64,000 bases of DNA from Shinella sp. GTDB lineage: Bacteria; Pseudomonadota; Alphaproteobacteria; Rhizobiales; Rhizobiaceae. The stretch covers positions 13,325-77,324 of the forward strand of contig QFQX01000018.1 of NCBI GenBank assembly GCA_003248775.1, in the 5' to 3' direction. Positions 1 through 9,415 of the stretch are shown in pieces (positions within the stretch are counted from its first letter, which is position 1; each line of letters opens with the position of its first letter). The translations under genes were made by a program, and so were the position numbers. The notes below the pieces were generated by a model. It searched no databases. It saw only the letters and a list, made by a program, of their open reading frames with translations, and had not been told where the DNA came from.

Positions 1-1
1 G

Positions 2-364
2 CTCGTCGCGCGTGAAGATGTCCTGATCGGCGGAGTGACCGGCAAGTCGCGGCGCGGCCTCGATCTGGTTCTTGAAATGCACGGTTTTGTGCCTCATTTC
101 TTTGTGACCCGCACGGCGGACGATTGCCCGTCGAAGCCGAACCCGGCCATGGTCACCGAATGCTGCCGCGAGGCGGGGATCGGGCCGTCGGATACGGTCG
201 TCATCGGCGACGCCATCTACGACATGCAGATGGCGAAGGCTGCAGGCGCGACGGCCATCGGCGTTTCCTGGGGCTATGCCGCGGTCGATGACTTGTGGAA
301 AGCGGGAGCGGATGCGGTGGTCGACCGGCCCGAGACCATCCTGAGCTACATCCATCAGGGGTAA
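2..364 (+). CDS. HAD-family hydrolase (phosphoglycolate phosphatase-like), 5' truncated
   Basis: The reading frame is already open at the left edge, so this is the C-terminal ~120 residues of a longer protein. The visible part carries HAD motif III, the lysine in SKPNP, and the acidic motif IV GDAIYDM, followed by the usual GV-WGY segment. That pattern fits the Gph/PGP-like HAD subfamily of phosphate monoester hydrolases. The nucleophile motif DxDGT must lie upstream of the window. A GTG at 35 is in frame but is internal. The stop lies 6 nt before the likely ATG of the ATP12 gene, which suggests co-transcription. The substrate cannot be told from the sequence. Confidence 0.85.
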   Translation, partial: LVAREDVLIGGVTGKSRRGLDLVLEMHGFVPHFFVTRTADDCPSKPNPAMVTECCREAGIGPSDTVVIGDAIYDMQMAKAAGATAIGVSWGYAAVDDLWKAGADAVVDRPETILSYIHQG

Positions 365-370
365 TTGACC

Positions 371-1162
371 ATGCGTGATATTCTGAGTGACCTCGGACCC
401 GAACCCAGCGATGCCGATCCGGTGCGCCGCGCCCAGATCCAGATGAAGCGGCCGCTGGCCAAGCGGTTCTACGAGACGGTTTCCGTGGAGCCGGAGGAGG
501 GCGGTTTTGCCGTTCGTCTCGACGGGCGCACGGTGAAGACGCCGGGCAAGAACGTCCTTCGCCTGCCGACACAGGCAGCCGCCGAATTGGTGGCTGAGGA
601 GTGGCGGGGGCAGGCGCAGGAGATCGATCCGGCGACAATGCCGGCGACCCGGCTTGCCAATACGGCGATCGATGCGATTGCCGGGCAGGAGGACGAGGTC
701 TTTGCCGATATCGTCCGTTTCTCCGGCACCGACATGCTGTGCTACCGCGCCGATGGACCGGCGGAACTCGTTGCCCGCCAGTCGGAGCGCTGGGATCCGG
801 TGATCGACTGGGCGGCTTCGATTCATGGTGCTCGCTTCATTCTTGTCGAAGGCATCATCCATCAGGAACAGCCGGGGGAGGCCGTTTCCGCCTATTCCGA
901 GGCATTGCGCCCCTTTGCCGGCCCGATCGATCTCGCCTGTCTGCATGTCGTCACGACGTTGACCGGTTCGGCGCTTCTGGCGCTTGCCTTCGCCCATGGA
1001 CGGCTTGGCCGCGACGAGGTCTGGTCGCTCGCCCATCTCGACGAGGACTGGACGGACGAACACTGGGGCACGGATGCAGAGGCGCAGGCCCGTCGCGAAA
1101 AACGTTTCGAGGAAATGGTTGCCGCCACGGCGTTGTTCGCCGCCCTTCGGCCGGCGAGTTAA
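371..1162 (+). CDS. ATP12-family F1-ATPase assembly chaperone
   Basis: About 263 residues. The N-terminal third contains the RFYE(T)V, DGR-VKTP and LP(T)-A--VA-EW blocks typical of ATP12 proteins. The middle has the TDMLCYRA and W-PV-DWA motifs. In mitochondria ATP12 binds the alpha subunit of F1 during assembly; the alphaproteobacterial homologue is presumed to help F1 ATP synthase assembly in the cytoplasm. A TTG at 365 would add two residues, but the ATG at 371 fits the family start better. It follows the HAD gene with almost no gap, an arrangement that suggests one transcript. The family call is firm; the role here is inferred from homologues. Confidence 0.9.
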   Translation: MRDILSDLGPEPSDADPVRRAQIQMKRPLAKRFYETVSVEPEEGGFAVRLDGRTVKTPGKNVLRLPTQAAAELVAEEWRGQAQEIDPATMPATRLANTAIDAIAGQEDEVFADIVRFSGTDMLCYRADGPAELVARQSERWDPVIDWAASIHGARFILVEGIIHQEQPGEAVSAYSEALRPFAGPIDLACLHVVTTLTGSALLALAFAHGRLGRDEVWSLAHLDEDWTDEHWGTDAEAQARREKRFEEMVAATALFAALRPAS

Positions 1163-1227
1163 CCGACTACTAACCATAAAAGTGAAATCCTGACGATGAC
1201 AGGGAATCATCGGTCGGGACGTTTCAC

Positions 1228-1854
1228 ATGCTTGCACGGATCTTCAGGTTCAGCTTTGCGCTGCTGCTTTTGGCGGCGCTTGCATCCTGCAGCATTTTTC
1301 AGGGACGGCCGATCACAAGGCCGCTTGTCTATTACGTGCGGGAAGTGACTGTGATGGCGGATGCCGGCGTACCGCTCGGTGTCATCCGAGGGGTCGATCG
1401 TCGCGTTTCCGCGGCCGTCGCCTCGACGCGGCCACCCGCCGGCGCCCAGCGCGTGGCAATACTGGTGCGGCTCGAGGAAGTCGGGACAGGTTTCGGCGCC
1501 CGCCGCGGCATTCCCAATGCCCGTTTCACCACGACGGCCGTTTCGCTCGAAACCGGCGAGCCGGTGGCTGAGGGCACGTTCAATGTCAGCGGTACGACGG
1601 ATGTGCCCGGCATGGCGGAAGAAAGCCTTGCCGAGGAGATTTCCGCCCGCATCCGCTTTGCATTCTCGCTGGTCAATCCGTCCCTGCGCAAGGTGGTACG
1701 TCCTCAGCGCACGATGATGACGAAGTTCGTCGACGATCCCCCGGAACCTGCGGTGCCGGAGATGCCCGTTGCCCCGGTCGTCGTTCCCAGTCCTGCCGCC
1801 ACGAGGATCAATCCCGAGGATGGTGCCAGCGGGACGGTCAAGCTCGGCAATTGA
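1228..1854 (+). CDS. Putative lipoprotein of unknown function
   Basis: 208 residues. The N-terminus is a classic lipoprotein signal: a basic start, a hydrophobic run and a lipobox LASC, with the cysteine at about residue 21. The mature protein would therefore be lipidated and anchored in the periplasm or outer membrane. The rest is a soluble domain without a motif I recognise, ending in a proline-rich stretch (PPEPAVPEMPVAP...). It lies 65 nt after the ATP12 gene and before a cobalamin riboswitch. No function is assigned. Confidence 0.8.
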   Translation: MLARIFRFSFALLLLAALASCSIFQGRPITRPLVYYVREVTVMADAGVPLGVIRGVDRRVSAAVASTRPPAGAQRVAILVRLEEVGTGFGARRGIPNARFTTTAVSLETGEPVAEGTFNVSGTTDVPGMAEESLAEEISARIRFAFSLVNPSLRKVVRPQRTMMTKFVDDPPEPAVPEMPVAPVVVPSPAATRINPEDGASGTVKLGN

Positions 1855-1959
1855 GCCTCAGAACCTTTACTCCAGGTGCCGCGTTCCTATCTGCCGGTCA
1901 CGTTGTCCCGTCGCCGGAATCGCATAATTGACTTTGGCCGGTCACGAGCCTAATCACAT

Positions 1960-2320
1960 GGAATACGGATGGTTTTCATGTCCGCCTGCCGGTGGATTGA
2001 AAAGCAAAAGGGAATGCGACAGCGGTGACCCAGACCGGGACCGTCAATCGCAGCCGACCCCGCGACTGTAGAGCGGCGAGGGTATTCCGTCCGGTGCCAT
2101 TTTTCGACGGATGACGGTTGCATGGTGCAGCCGGTCCGGAAGAAAAGCGGGGCCGGAAAAGCCACTGAGGGGCTGCGCGATCAGCCAGGGCGGACGCCTC
2201 TATCATCTACGAATCGTCCCCCTTTGCGCAGCATCGACCCTCGGGAAGGTGAGGAATATCCGCTGGCGTAACGAGCGCCACGACCCGCGAGCCAGGAGAC
2301 CTGCCAACCGTGCCGGGCAT
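1960..2320 (+). promoter_or_regulatory. Cobalamin (AdoCbl) riboswitch upstream of cobU
   Basis: Several conserved AdoCbl-riboswitch blocks occur in order: AAAAGGGAA near 1996-2004, GCGGTGA near 2022, CCCGCGACTGTA near 2060, GCCACTG near 2160, GGGAAGG near 2242, and a perfect B12 box AGCCAGGAGACCTGCC at 2290-2305. The gap between GCCACTG and GGGAAGG (about 80 nt) is longer than usual, so one peripheral arm is expanded. The element precedes cobU-cobW-cobN-cobO and would lower their expression when adenosylcobalamin is plentiful. The outer boundaries are approximate. Confidence 0.92.
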
Positions 2321-2547
2321 TGGCCCACACCTTCGGGGGAGGATCCCCTTGTTGCCAGCACGGAGGTTGTCGTGGCGACGTCATCCAGAGGCGGGATCTC
2401 CAGATCCCGCGTATCGGCGCATTGCATGATGCTCCTGGGACCAGAGTCACGGGATGTGGCCGGTATATTGCAATTCCACATCACGACAGTTTGCGAGCAG
2501 ACTGAGCGGTTTGCTGTGGCTGCACATGTTATCTCCGGTCTCAAGCG
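2321..2547 (+). promoter_or_regulatory. Riboswitch expression platform / leader before cobU
   Basis: This leader of about 230 nt separates the B12 box from the cobU start and contains no convincing ORF. It holds a strong inverted repeat at 2391-2410, a nine-base arm gcgggatct facing agatcccgc. There is no T-run after it, so a classical terminator is not evident. Control of translation or Rho access is more likely than intrinsic termination, but this is inference. No strong Shine-Dalgarno is seen just before the cobU ATG. Confidence 0.45.
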
Positions 2548-3069
2548 ATGACGGTGCAGGGCTCCTCCATCCTCGTGCTTGGCGGCGCACGGTCCGGCAA
2601 ATCCCGTTTTGCCGAAGGGCTGGTGACGGGCTCGGGTCTCGATCGCCATTACGTCGCGACAGGCCGGGCCTATGACGACGAGATGCGCGAGCGGATCGCC
2701 CGGCACCGCGCCGACCGTGGCGATGGCTGGACGACCCATGAAGAACCCGTCGATCTCTCCGGCCTGCTGCGCCGGATCGACGGTCCCGATCGAGTCGTGC
2801 TGGTCGATTGCCTGACGCTTTGGGTCACCAATCTGATGATGGCGGAAGAGGATGTGGCCGCGCGTTCGACGGAGCTCGTCGAGACCGTTGCCGGCCTCTC
2901 TTCGCGCCTCATTCTCGTTTCCAATGAAGTCGGTCTCGGCATCGTGCCCGAGAACCGCATGGCGCGAGAGTTTCGCGATTATGCCGGCCGTCTTCACCAA
3001 CTGGTCGCGCAACATGCGGCCGAAGTCTATTTCATCGCGGCCGGACTGCCGCTGAAAATGAAGGGTTGA
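2548..3069 (+). CDS. cobU: Bifunctional adenosylcobinamide kinase / adenosylcobinamide-phosphate guanylyltransferase
   Basis: 173 residues, the normal length for this family (cobP in Pseudomonas denitrificans nomenclature). The Walker A loop GGARSGKS is at residues 12-19. The VDCLTLWVTNL block and the SNEVG-GIVP motif near residue 130 are characteristic. The enzyme phosphorylates adenosylcobinamide with ATP or GTP and then transfers GMP to give AdoCbi-GDP, the substrate for attachment of the lower ligand. It is the first gene after the riboswitch, with cobW 3 nt downstream, so it should head a B12-repressed operon. Confidence 0.95.
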   Translation: MTVQGSSILVLGGARSGKSRFAEGLVTGSGLDRHYVATGRAYDDEMRERIARHRADRGDGWTTHEEPVDLSGLLRRIDGPDRVVLVDCLTLWVTNLMMAEEDVAARSTELVETVAGLSSRLILVSNEVGLGIVPENRMAREFRDYAGRLHQLVAQHAAEVYFIAAGLPLKMKG

Positions 3070-3072
3070 ACC

Positions 3073-4149
<1,077 letters not shown>

Positions 4150-4190
4150 GGCTTTGGTGCCGATGACGCTGCCCTTGTAGGACAACACCG

Positions 4191-7100
4191 ATGCACCTCC
4201 TGCTAGCCCAGAAAGGTTCGATCAGCGATGGCGAGGAGGCGATAGACCTCGGCCAGACGCCGGGCGATATCCTTTTCCTGTCCGCCGCCGATACCGAGCT
4301 TGCCGCAATCGCGACCGCCGTTGCAGCGCGGACGGGCGGTCCGAGCGTGCGGCTGGCCAGCCTGATGCAGCTCAAGCACCCAATGTCGGTCGATACCTAT
4401 GTCGAGCGGACCGCGCGGCATGCGAAGCTGATCGTCATCCGGGCGCTTGGGGGGGCTAGCTATTTTCACTACGCGCTGGAGGCGCTCAATGCCTGCGCCC
4501 GCCGGTCGGGAGCAGCGATTGCAGTGCTCCCGGGCGACGACAAGCCGGATGCGGGGCTCTCCGCCTTTTCGACCGTAGCGGCGGACGATCTCGACACGCT
4601 CTGGTCCTATCTGGTCGAAGGGGGCGCGGCGAATGCGTCCGCCTTTGTCGATTACGCCATGTCTCTCATCGGCTTTGGCGAAAGACCACAGCCGGCAGCA
4701 CCTTTGCTGAAAGCCGGGATATGGTGGCCGGGCAGGGGCGTGATCGGGGTGGAGGAATGGCGGGAGGCTGTTGAGGTTGACGCTTTCTCAGGTGGGACAT
4801 CTGCCGGCGGCGATACCCTTTCGACGGGGGCTGCGGGCGGGGCTTTAACCCCCTCTGTCCTGCCGGACATCTCCCCCTCAAGGGGGGAGATCGACTCGCG
4901 GCGGGCATCTGCGACCTCAACGACTGTCTCGCTGCCAGTTTCCGGTGCTGCGACTTCTCCAGTAAAAGGTGGAGCGGAAAGGTCGCCCCATCCGATCTCC
5001 CCCCTTGAGGGGGAGATGTCCGGCAGGACAGAGGGGGGTACATCCGTTGTGCCTACGCCCAGAGCCGTTGCCGCCATCTGCTTCTATCGCGCGCTCGTCC
5101 AGAGCGGCGAGACGCGGCCGGTCGAGGCGATGATCGATGCGCTTCGCGCCGTGGGACTGACGGCGCTGCCTGTCTTCGTGTCCAGCCTCAAGGATCCGGT
5201 TTCTGTCGAGACACTCAGACAGATATTTGGCGAGGCGTCGCCGGTCGTCGTGCTGAATGCCACGGGCTTTGCGGTCTCGGCACCGGGCAGCGAGCGTGCC
5301 TCCACCGTGCTGGACGAGACGGGCGCGGTGGTGCTGCAGACGCTGTTTTCCAGTTCGGCGCGCGAGGCATGGGAACAATCCTCACAGGGGCTTTCGGCGC
5401 GTGATCTCGCGATGAGCGTGGCATTACCGGAGGTTGATGGCCGGGTGATGACGCGGGCCGTTTCCTTCAAGGCCGCGGCGTGCTTCGATGCGCGGGTCGA
5501 GACCAATATCGTCACCCATGAGCCGGCTGCCGGCCGCGCCGCCTTCGTCGCGAAACTTGCCGCCAACTGGGCGCGGTTGCGCAACACCGCAGCCGCGGAC
5601 CGGCGGGTGGTGATCGTGATGGCGAACTATCCGAACCGGGATGGAAGGCTCGGCAATGGGGTCGGGCTCGATACGCCGGCCGGCACCATGGAAGTGCTCA
5701 AGGCAATGAACGCGGCTGGATACAATGTGGGTGATCTGCCTCGCGATGGCGATGCGCTGATGGCGCATCTGATGGCGGGGCCGACCAATGCAGCGAACGA
5801 TGGACGGGAAATCCGCGAAGCCATATCAGTAAACGATTACATTCGTTTTTTCGAACATCTTCCGGTAAAGGTTCGGGATGAGGTGACGGCGCGCTGGGGT
5901 GCGCCGGAGGCCGATCCGTTCTTCCTCGACGGGCGTTTCGCGCTGCCGCTGTCGCGCTTCGGGAATGTGCTGGTCGGTATCCAGCCGGCGCGTGGCTACA
6001 ATATCGATCCGAAGGAAACCTACCACTCCCCCGATCTCGTGCCACCGCACGGCTATCTCGCTTTCTATGCCTATCTGCGTGGTGCGTTCGATACCCATGC
6101 CGTCGTCCATATGGGCAAGCACGGCAATCTCGAATGGCTGCCGGGCAAGGCGCTGGCGCTTTCGGAAAATTGCTATCCCGAGGCGGTGTTCGGAGCCTTG
6201 CCGCATCTCTATCCGTTCATCGTCAACGATCCCGGCGAGGGCACGCAGGCCAAGCGCCGGACGTCTGCCGTCATCATCGACCATCTGACGCCGCCGCTGA
6301 CGCGGGCCGAAAGCTACGGACCTCTCAAGGACCTCGAAGCGCTGGTCGACGAGTATTACGAGGCTTCCGGCGGCGATCCGCGGCGGTTGAAACTGCTGAA
6401 GAAGCAGATCCTCGATCTCGTCGCCGATATCGGGCTCGATCAGGACGCCGGCATCGCGAAGGGGGAAGCCGAGGAGGCCGCGCTCGAAAAGCTCGACGCC
6501 TATCTCTGCGACCTCAAGGAAATGCAGATCCGCGACGGGTTACACATCTTCGGCCTTGCGCCGGAGGGACGGTTGCTCACCGACCTGACCGTGGCGCTGG
6601 CGCGGGTGCCGCGCGGGCTGGGCGAGGGTGGTGACCAGAGCTTGCAGCGGGCGATTGCCGTTGATCTCGGATTGAGTTGCCCCTCATCCGGCCTGCCGGC
6701 CACCTTCTCCCCGTTGAACGTAGAGAAGGGACAAGCGGCATACTCGACGCTCCCTTCGCCTCGCTTGCGGGGAGAAGGTGCCCGAAGGGCGGATGAGGGG
6801 CCATCTTTCGACCCACTCGACTGCGTGATGTCCGGTCCATGGATGGGAGCAAGACCGGACATTCTGGCGGATCTCACTGACCAGCCATGGCGGACCAAGG
6901 GCGATGCCGTCGAGCGGATCGAGTTGCTGGCGGCTAAGCTGGTGGCGGGAGAGAGCAAGTGCCCGCCGGAATGGTCGCAGACGCGGGCGGTGCTCGATGA
7001 AATTCAAACTCGGCTGCGGCCCGCCGTGGTCAAATCGGGCAGGGCCGAGATCGAGGGACTGTTGACCGGGCTCGATGGACGCTTCGTGCCGCCCGGCCCG

Positions 7101-8357
7101 TCCGGTGCGCCGACGCGCGGTCGGCCCGACGTATTGCCGACGGGTCGCAATTTCTATTCGGTCGATAGTCGCGCGGTTCCGACACCTGCCGCCTACGAGC
7201 TTGGCAAGAAATCGGCAGAACTGCTGATCGCGCGCTACGTGCAGGATCACGGCGAATGGCCGGTGTCCTTCGGGCTTACCGCCTGGGGCACGTCCAACAT
7301 GCGCACCGGTGGAGACGATATCGCGCAGGCGCTTGCGCTGATCGGCGTGAAGCCGCTGTGGGACATGGCCTCGCGGCGGGTCACCGGCTACGAGATCATA
7401 CCGCCGGCAATTCTCGGTCGTCCGCGTGTCGACGTGACGCTCAGGATTTCCGGCTTCTTCCGCGACGCTTTCCCGGAGCAGATCGCGTTGTTCGACAAGG
7501 CTGTCCGGGCGGTGGCCGCGCTTGACGAGGACGAAGGCGACAATCCGATTGCGGCGCGGGTGAAAGCCGAGACGGCTCAGCTCGTCGCCGAAGGACTGGA
7601 CGACAAGGCGGCCGCACGCCGCGCCGGTTACCGGGTATTCGGTTCGAAACCCGGCGCCTATGGTGCGGGTTTGCAGGCTCTGATCGACGAGAAGGGTTGG
7701 GAACGGCGCGGTGATCTGGCCGAGGCCTATCTGGTCTGGGGTGGCTATGCCTACGGGGGCGATGTCGAGGGCAAAGCGGAGCGCGGCCTGTTCGAAGAGC
7801 GGCTTCGCCGGGTGCAGGCGGTGGTGCAGAACCAGGACAACCGCGAACACGACCTGCTGGACAGCGACGACTACTACCAGTTCGAAGGTGGCATGACGGC
7901 GGCGATCGAGCATGTCGCGGGCAGTCGCCCGACCGTCTATCACAACGACCATTCACGACCGGAAAAGCCGGTGATCCGCAGCCTTGAGGAAGAGATCGGC
8001 CGCGTGGTGCGCGCCCGCGTCGTCAATCCGAAATGGATCGATGGCGTGATGCGGCATGGCTACAAGGGCGCCTTCGAGATCACCGCAACGGTCGATTACA
8101 TGTTCGCCTTCGCCGCGACCACGGGCGCCGTGCGCGACCATCATTTCGAGGCGGTCTATCAGGCCTTCATCATGGACGAGCGGGTCCGCGACTTCATGGC
8201 CGAGAAGAACGCGCCGGCGCTGAAGGAACTGGCCGAACGATTGATCGAGGCGATCGATCGCAGGTTGTGGACGCCGCGCAGCAATTCGGCGATGTTCGAT
8301 CTTACCCGGCTCGCCGATGGCGGAGCCGAAACCATCAATGGAGTACAGGAACCATGA
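4191..8357 (+). CDS. cobN: Cobaltochelatase large subunit CobN with two in-frame repeat insertions
   Basis: 1388 residues, against about 1275 for the family. CobN, with the AAA+ subunits CobS and CobT (not in this window), inserts Co(II) into hydrogenobyrinic acid a,c-diamide in the late-cobalt pathway. Conserved blocks include GKHGNLEWLPGK near residue 643, GTSNMRTGGDDIAQ near 1035 and the C-terminal QNQDNREHDLLDSDDYYQFEGG. The excess length is explained by two palindromic repeats read through in frame at residues ~220-283 and ~830-871. Subtracting them leaves about 1282 residues. Both insertions fall in poorly conserved segments and leave the frame open, so the protein is probably functional. 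The stop overlaps the cobO start by 4 nt. Confidence 0.95.
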   Translation: MHLLLAQKGSISDGEEAIDLGQTPGDILFLSAADTELAAIATAVAARTGGPSVRLASLMQLKHPMSVDTYVERTARHAKLIVIRALGGASYFHYALEALNACARRSGAAIAVLPGDDKPDAGLSAFSTVAADDLDTLWSYLVEGGAANASAFVDYAMSLIGFGERPQPAAPLLKAGIWWPGRGVIGVEEWREAVEVDAFSGGTSAGGDTLSTGAAGGALTPSVLPDISPSRGEIDSRRASATSTTVSLPVSGAATSPVKGGAERSPHPISPLEGEMSGRTEGGTSVVPTPRAVAAICFYRALVQSGETRPVEAMIDALRAVGLTALPVFVSSLKDPVSVETLRQIFGEASPVVVLNATGFAVSAPGSERASTVLDETGAVVLQTLFSSSAREAWEQSSQGLSARDLAMSVALPEVDGRVMTRAVSFKAAACFDARVETNIVTHEPAAGRAAFVAKLAANWARLRNTAAADRRVVIVMANYPNRDGRLGNGVGLDTPAGTMEVLKAMNAAGYNVGDLPRDGDALMAHLMAGPTNAANDGREIREAISVNDYIRFFEHLPVKVRDEVTARWGAPEADPFFLDGRFALPLSRFGNVLVGIQPARGYNIDPKETYHSPDLVPPHGYLAFYAYLRGAFDTHAVVHMGKHGNLEWLPGKALALSENCYPEAVFGALPHLYPFIVNDPGEGTQAKRRTSAVIIDHLTPPLTRAESYGPLKDLEALVDEYYEASGGDPRRLKLLKKQILDLVADIGLDQDAGIAKGEAEEAALEKLDAYLCDLKEMQIRDGLHIFGLAPEGRLLTDLTVALARVPRGLGEGGDQSLQRAIAVDLGLSCPSSGLPATFSPLNVEKGQAAYSTLPSPRLRGEGARRADEGPSFDPLDCVMSGPWMGARPDILADLTDQPWRTKGDAVERIELLAAKLVAGESKCPPEWSQTRAVLDEIQTRLRPAVVKSGRAEIEGLLTGLDGRFVPPGPSGAPTRGRPDVLPTGRNFYSVDSRAVPTPAAYELGKKSAELLIARYVQDHGEWPVSFGLTAWGTSNMRTGGDDIAQALALIGVKPLWDMASRRVTGYEIIPPAILGRPRVDVTLRISGFFRDAFPEQIALFDKAVRAVAALDEDEGDNPIAARVKAETAQLVAEGLDDKAAARRAGYRVFGSKPGAYGAGLQALIDEKGWERRGDLAEAYLVWGGYAYGGDVEGKAERGLFEERLRRVQAVVQNQDNREHDLLDSDDYYQFEGGMTAAIEHVAGSRPTVYHNDHSRPEKPVIRSLEEEIGRVVRARVVNPKWIDGVMRHGYKGAFEITATVDYMFAFAATTGAVRDHHFEAVYQAFIMDERVRDFMAEKNAPALKELAERLIEAIDRRLWTPRSNSAMFDLTRLADGGAETINGVQEP
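4849..5038. repeat. Palindromic RIME-like repeat pair inside cobN (copy 1)
   Basis: Two inverted arms lie about 100 nt apart. The left arm (4849-4892) reads CCCCTCTGTCCTGCCGGACA followed by a CTCCCCC...GGGGGAG hairpin. The right arm (about 4994-5038) is its reverse complement, ending in GACAGAGGGGGG. This is the layout of the mosaic palindromes found between genes in rhizobia. Here it is translated in frame as part of CobN, giving PSVLPDISPSRGEI on the left and ISPLEGEMSGRTEG on the right. The name RIME-like is from memory of the family and should be checked. Confidence 0.85.
6680..6802. repeat. Palindromic RIME-like repeat inside cobN (copy 2)
   Basis: Begins CCCCTCATCCGGCCTGCCGG, continues ACCTTCTCCCCG, and closes with the inverted arm CGGGGAGAAGGTGCC...GGATGAGGGG. 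The repeat is read in frame within CobN and encodes, among other residues, SPRLRGEGARRADEG. The same 15-residue peptide occurs in the repeat inside the CbiG-CobJ fusion at about 15.86 kb. This shows that it derives from a mobile or dispersed repeat and not from CobN ancestry. Confidence 0.88.
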
Positions 8358-8986
8358 CCGAGGAAGTTGAAGGTTCGTCGCCCGCCGATCTCGCCCGCCA
8401 CGCTGAGAAGATGGCGAAGAAGAAGGCGGCCCGCGAGAAGATCATGGCCACCAAGACAGGCGAGAAGGGCCTCGTCATCGTCCATACCGGCAAGGGCAAG
8501 GGCAAGTCGTCGGCCGCCTTCGGCATGATCTTCCGCCATATCGCGCATGGAAAGAAATGCGCTGTGGTGCAGTTCATCAAGGGAGCCATGTCGACCGGCG
8601 AGCGCGACCTGATCCTCCGGCATTTCAGCGATCTCTGCGAATTCCACACCATGGGCGAGGGTTTCACCTGGGAAACACAGGACAAGGCGCGCGACATCGC
8701 CATGGCACAAGCCGCCTGGGAAAAGGCGAAGGAACTGATCCTAGACCCCTCCTATTCCATGGTGTTGCTGGACGAGATCAACATCGCCATCCGCTACGAC
8801 TATATCGATATCGCCGAGGTCGTGGAGTTCCTGAAGACCGAGAAGCCGGAAATGACCCATGTGGTTTTGACCGGCCGTAACGCCAAGGATGAACTGATCG
8901 AGATCGCCGACCTCGTGACCGAGATGGAGCTGGTCAAGCATCCATTCCGCTCGGGCATCAAGGCGCAGATCGGGGTGGAATTCTGA
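8354..8986 (+). CDS. cobO: Cob(I)yrinic acid a,c-diamide adenosyltransferase
   Basis: 210 residues from the ATG at 8354, which overlaps the cobN stop as ATGA. The frame stays open upstream to 8033, but that part is antisense-like read-through of cobN sequence and is not the gene. The P-loop HTGKGKGKSSAAFG is at about residues 44-57. The C-terminus has the LTGRNAKDELIEIADLVTEM block of the CobO/BtuR (CobA-type) family. The enzyme attaches the 5'-deoxyadenosyl group to reduced cobyrinic acid a,c-diamide or cobinamide. The tight overlap with cobN implies translational coupling in the riboswitch operon. Confidence 0.95.
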   Translation: MTEEVEGSSPADLARHAEKMAKKKAAREKIMATKTGEKGLVIVHTGKGKGKSSAAFGMIFRHIAHGKKCAVVQFIKGAMSTGERDLILRHFSDLCEFHTMGEGFTWETQDKARDIAMAQAAWEKAKELILDPSYSMVLLDEINIAIRYDYIDIAEVVEFLKTEKPEMTHVVLTGRNAKDELIEIADLVTEMELVKHPFRSGIKAQIGVEF

Positions 8987-9411
8987 TGACGCAGAGCTGG
9001 GCCTTCTGGGCTTTTCTGTCGGCAGTCTTCGCGGCGCTGACGGCGATCTTCGGCAAGGTCGGGGTCGCCGGCGTCAATTCGGATCTCGCAACGCTGATCC
9101 GCACGGTCGTGATCTTTCTCGTCTTGATCGGCATCGTGACCGCGACCGGCCAGTGGCAGTCTCCATCGAACATTTCCGCAAAGACCTGGGTGTTTCTCGG
9201 TCTTTCCGGCATTGCGACCGGTGGCTCGTGGATCGCCTACTACCGCGCTCTCAAGATCGGTGATGCCGCCCGCGTTGCGCCGATCGACAAGCTGTCGATC
9301 GTTATGGTGGCGATCTTTGCTGCGATCTTCCTGGGCGAAAAACTGAGCCTCGGTGCCTGGGCCGGTGTCGCGATGATCGGGGCGGGCGCCATCATGGTGG
9401 CAATATTTTGA
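8986..9411 (+). CDS. EamA-family half-size membrane protein
   Basis: 141 residues with about five hydrophobic segments and the ending GEKLSLGAWAGVAMIGAGAIMVA that is typical of one EamA (DMT superfamily) repeat. Full EamA exporters have ten helices, so this protein would have to dimerise. Its ATG shares one base with the cobO stop, and it is therefore the last gene of the riboswitch operon. This suggests a role connected with cobalamin, precursors or cobalt, but no substrate can be named from sequence. Confidence 0.82.
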   Translation: MTQSWAFWAFLSAVFAALTAIFGKVGVAGVNSDLATLIRTVVIFLVLIGIVTATGQWQSPSNISAKTWVFLGLSGIATGGSWIAYYRALKIGDAARVAPIDKLSIVMVAIFAAIFLGEKLSLGAWAGVAMIGAGAIMVAIF

Positions 9412-9415
9412 ACCG

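Noticed and set aside
4849..5038. CRISPR-like interpretation of the repeated palindromes
   Set aside because: There is no regular repeat-spacer array and no cas gene; the copies are dispersed, variable mosaic palindromes.
4849..6802. cobN as a broken pseudogene because of the insertions
   Set aside because: Both insertions keep the frame, all conserved blocks are present and the downstream overlap with cobO is intact.
8033..8353. Upstream extension of the cobO frame into cobN
   Set aside because: The CobO family begins near the ATG at 8354, which overlaps the cobN stop; the extension is out-of-frame cobN sequence.
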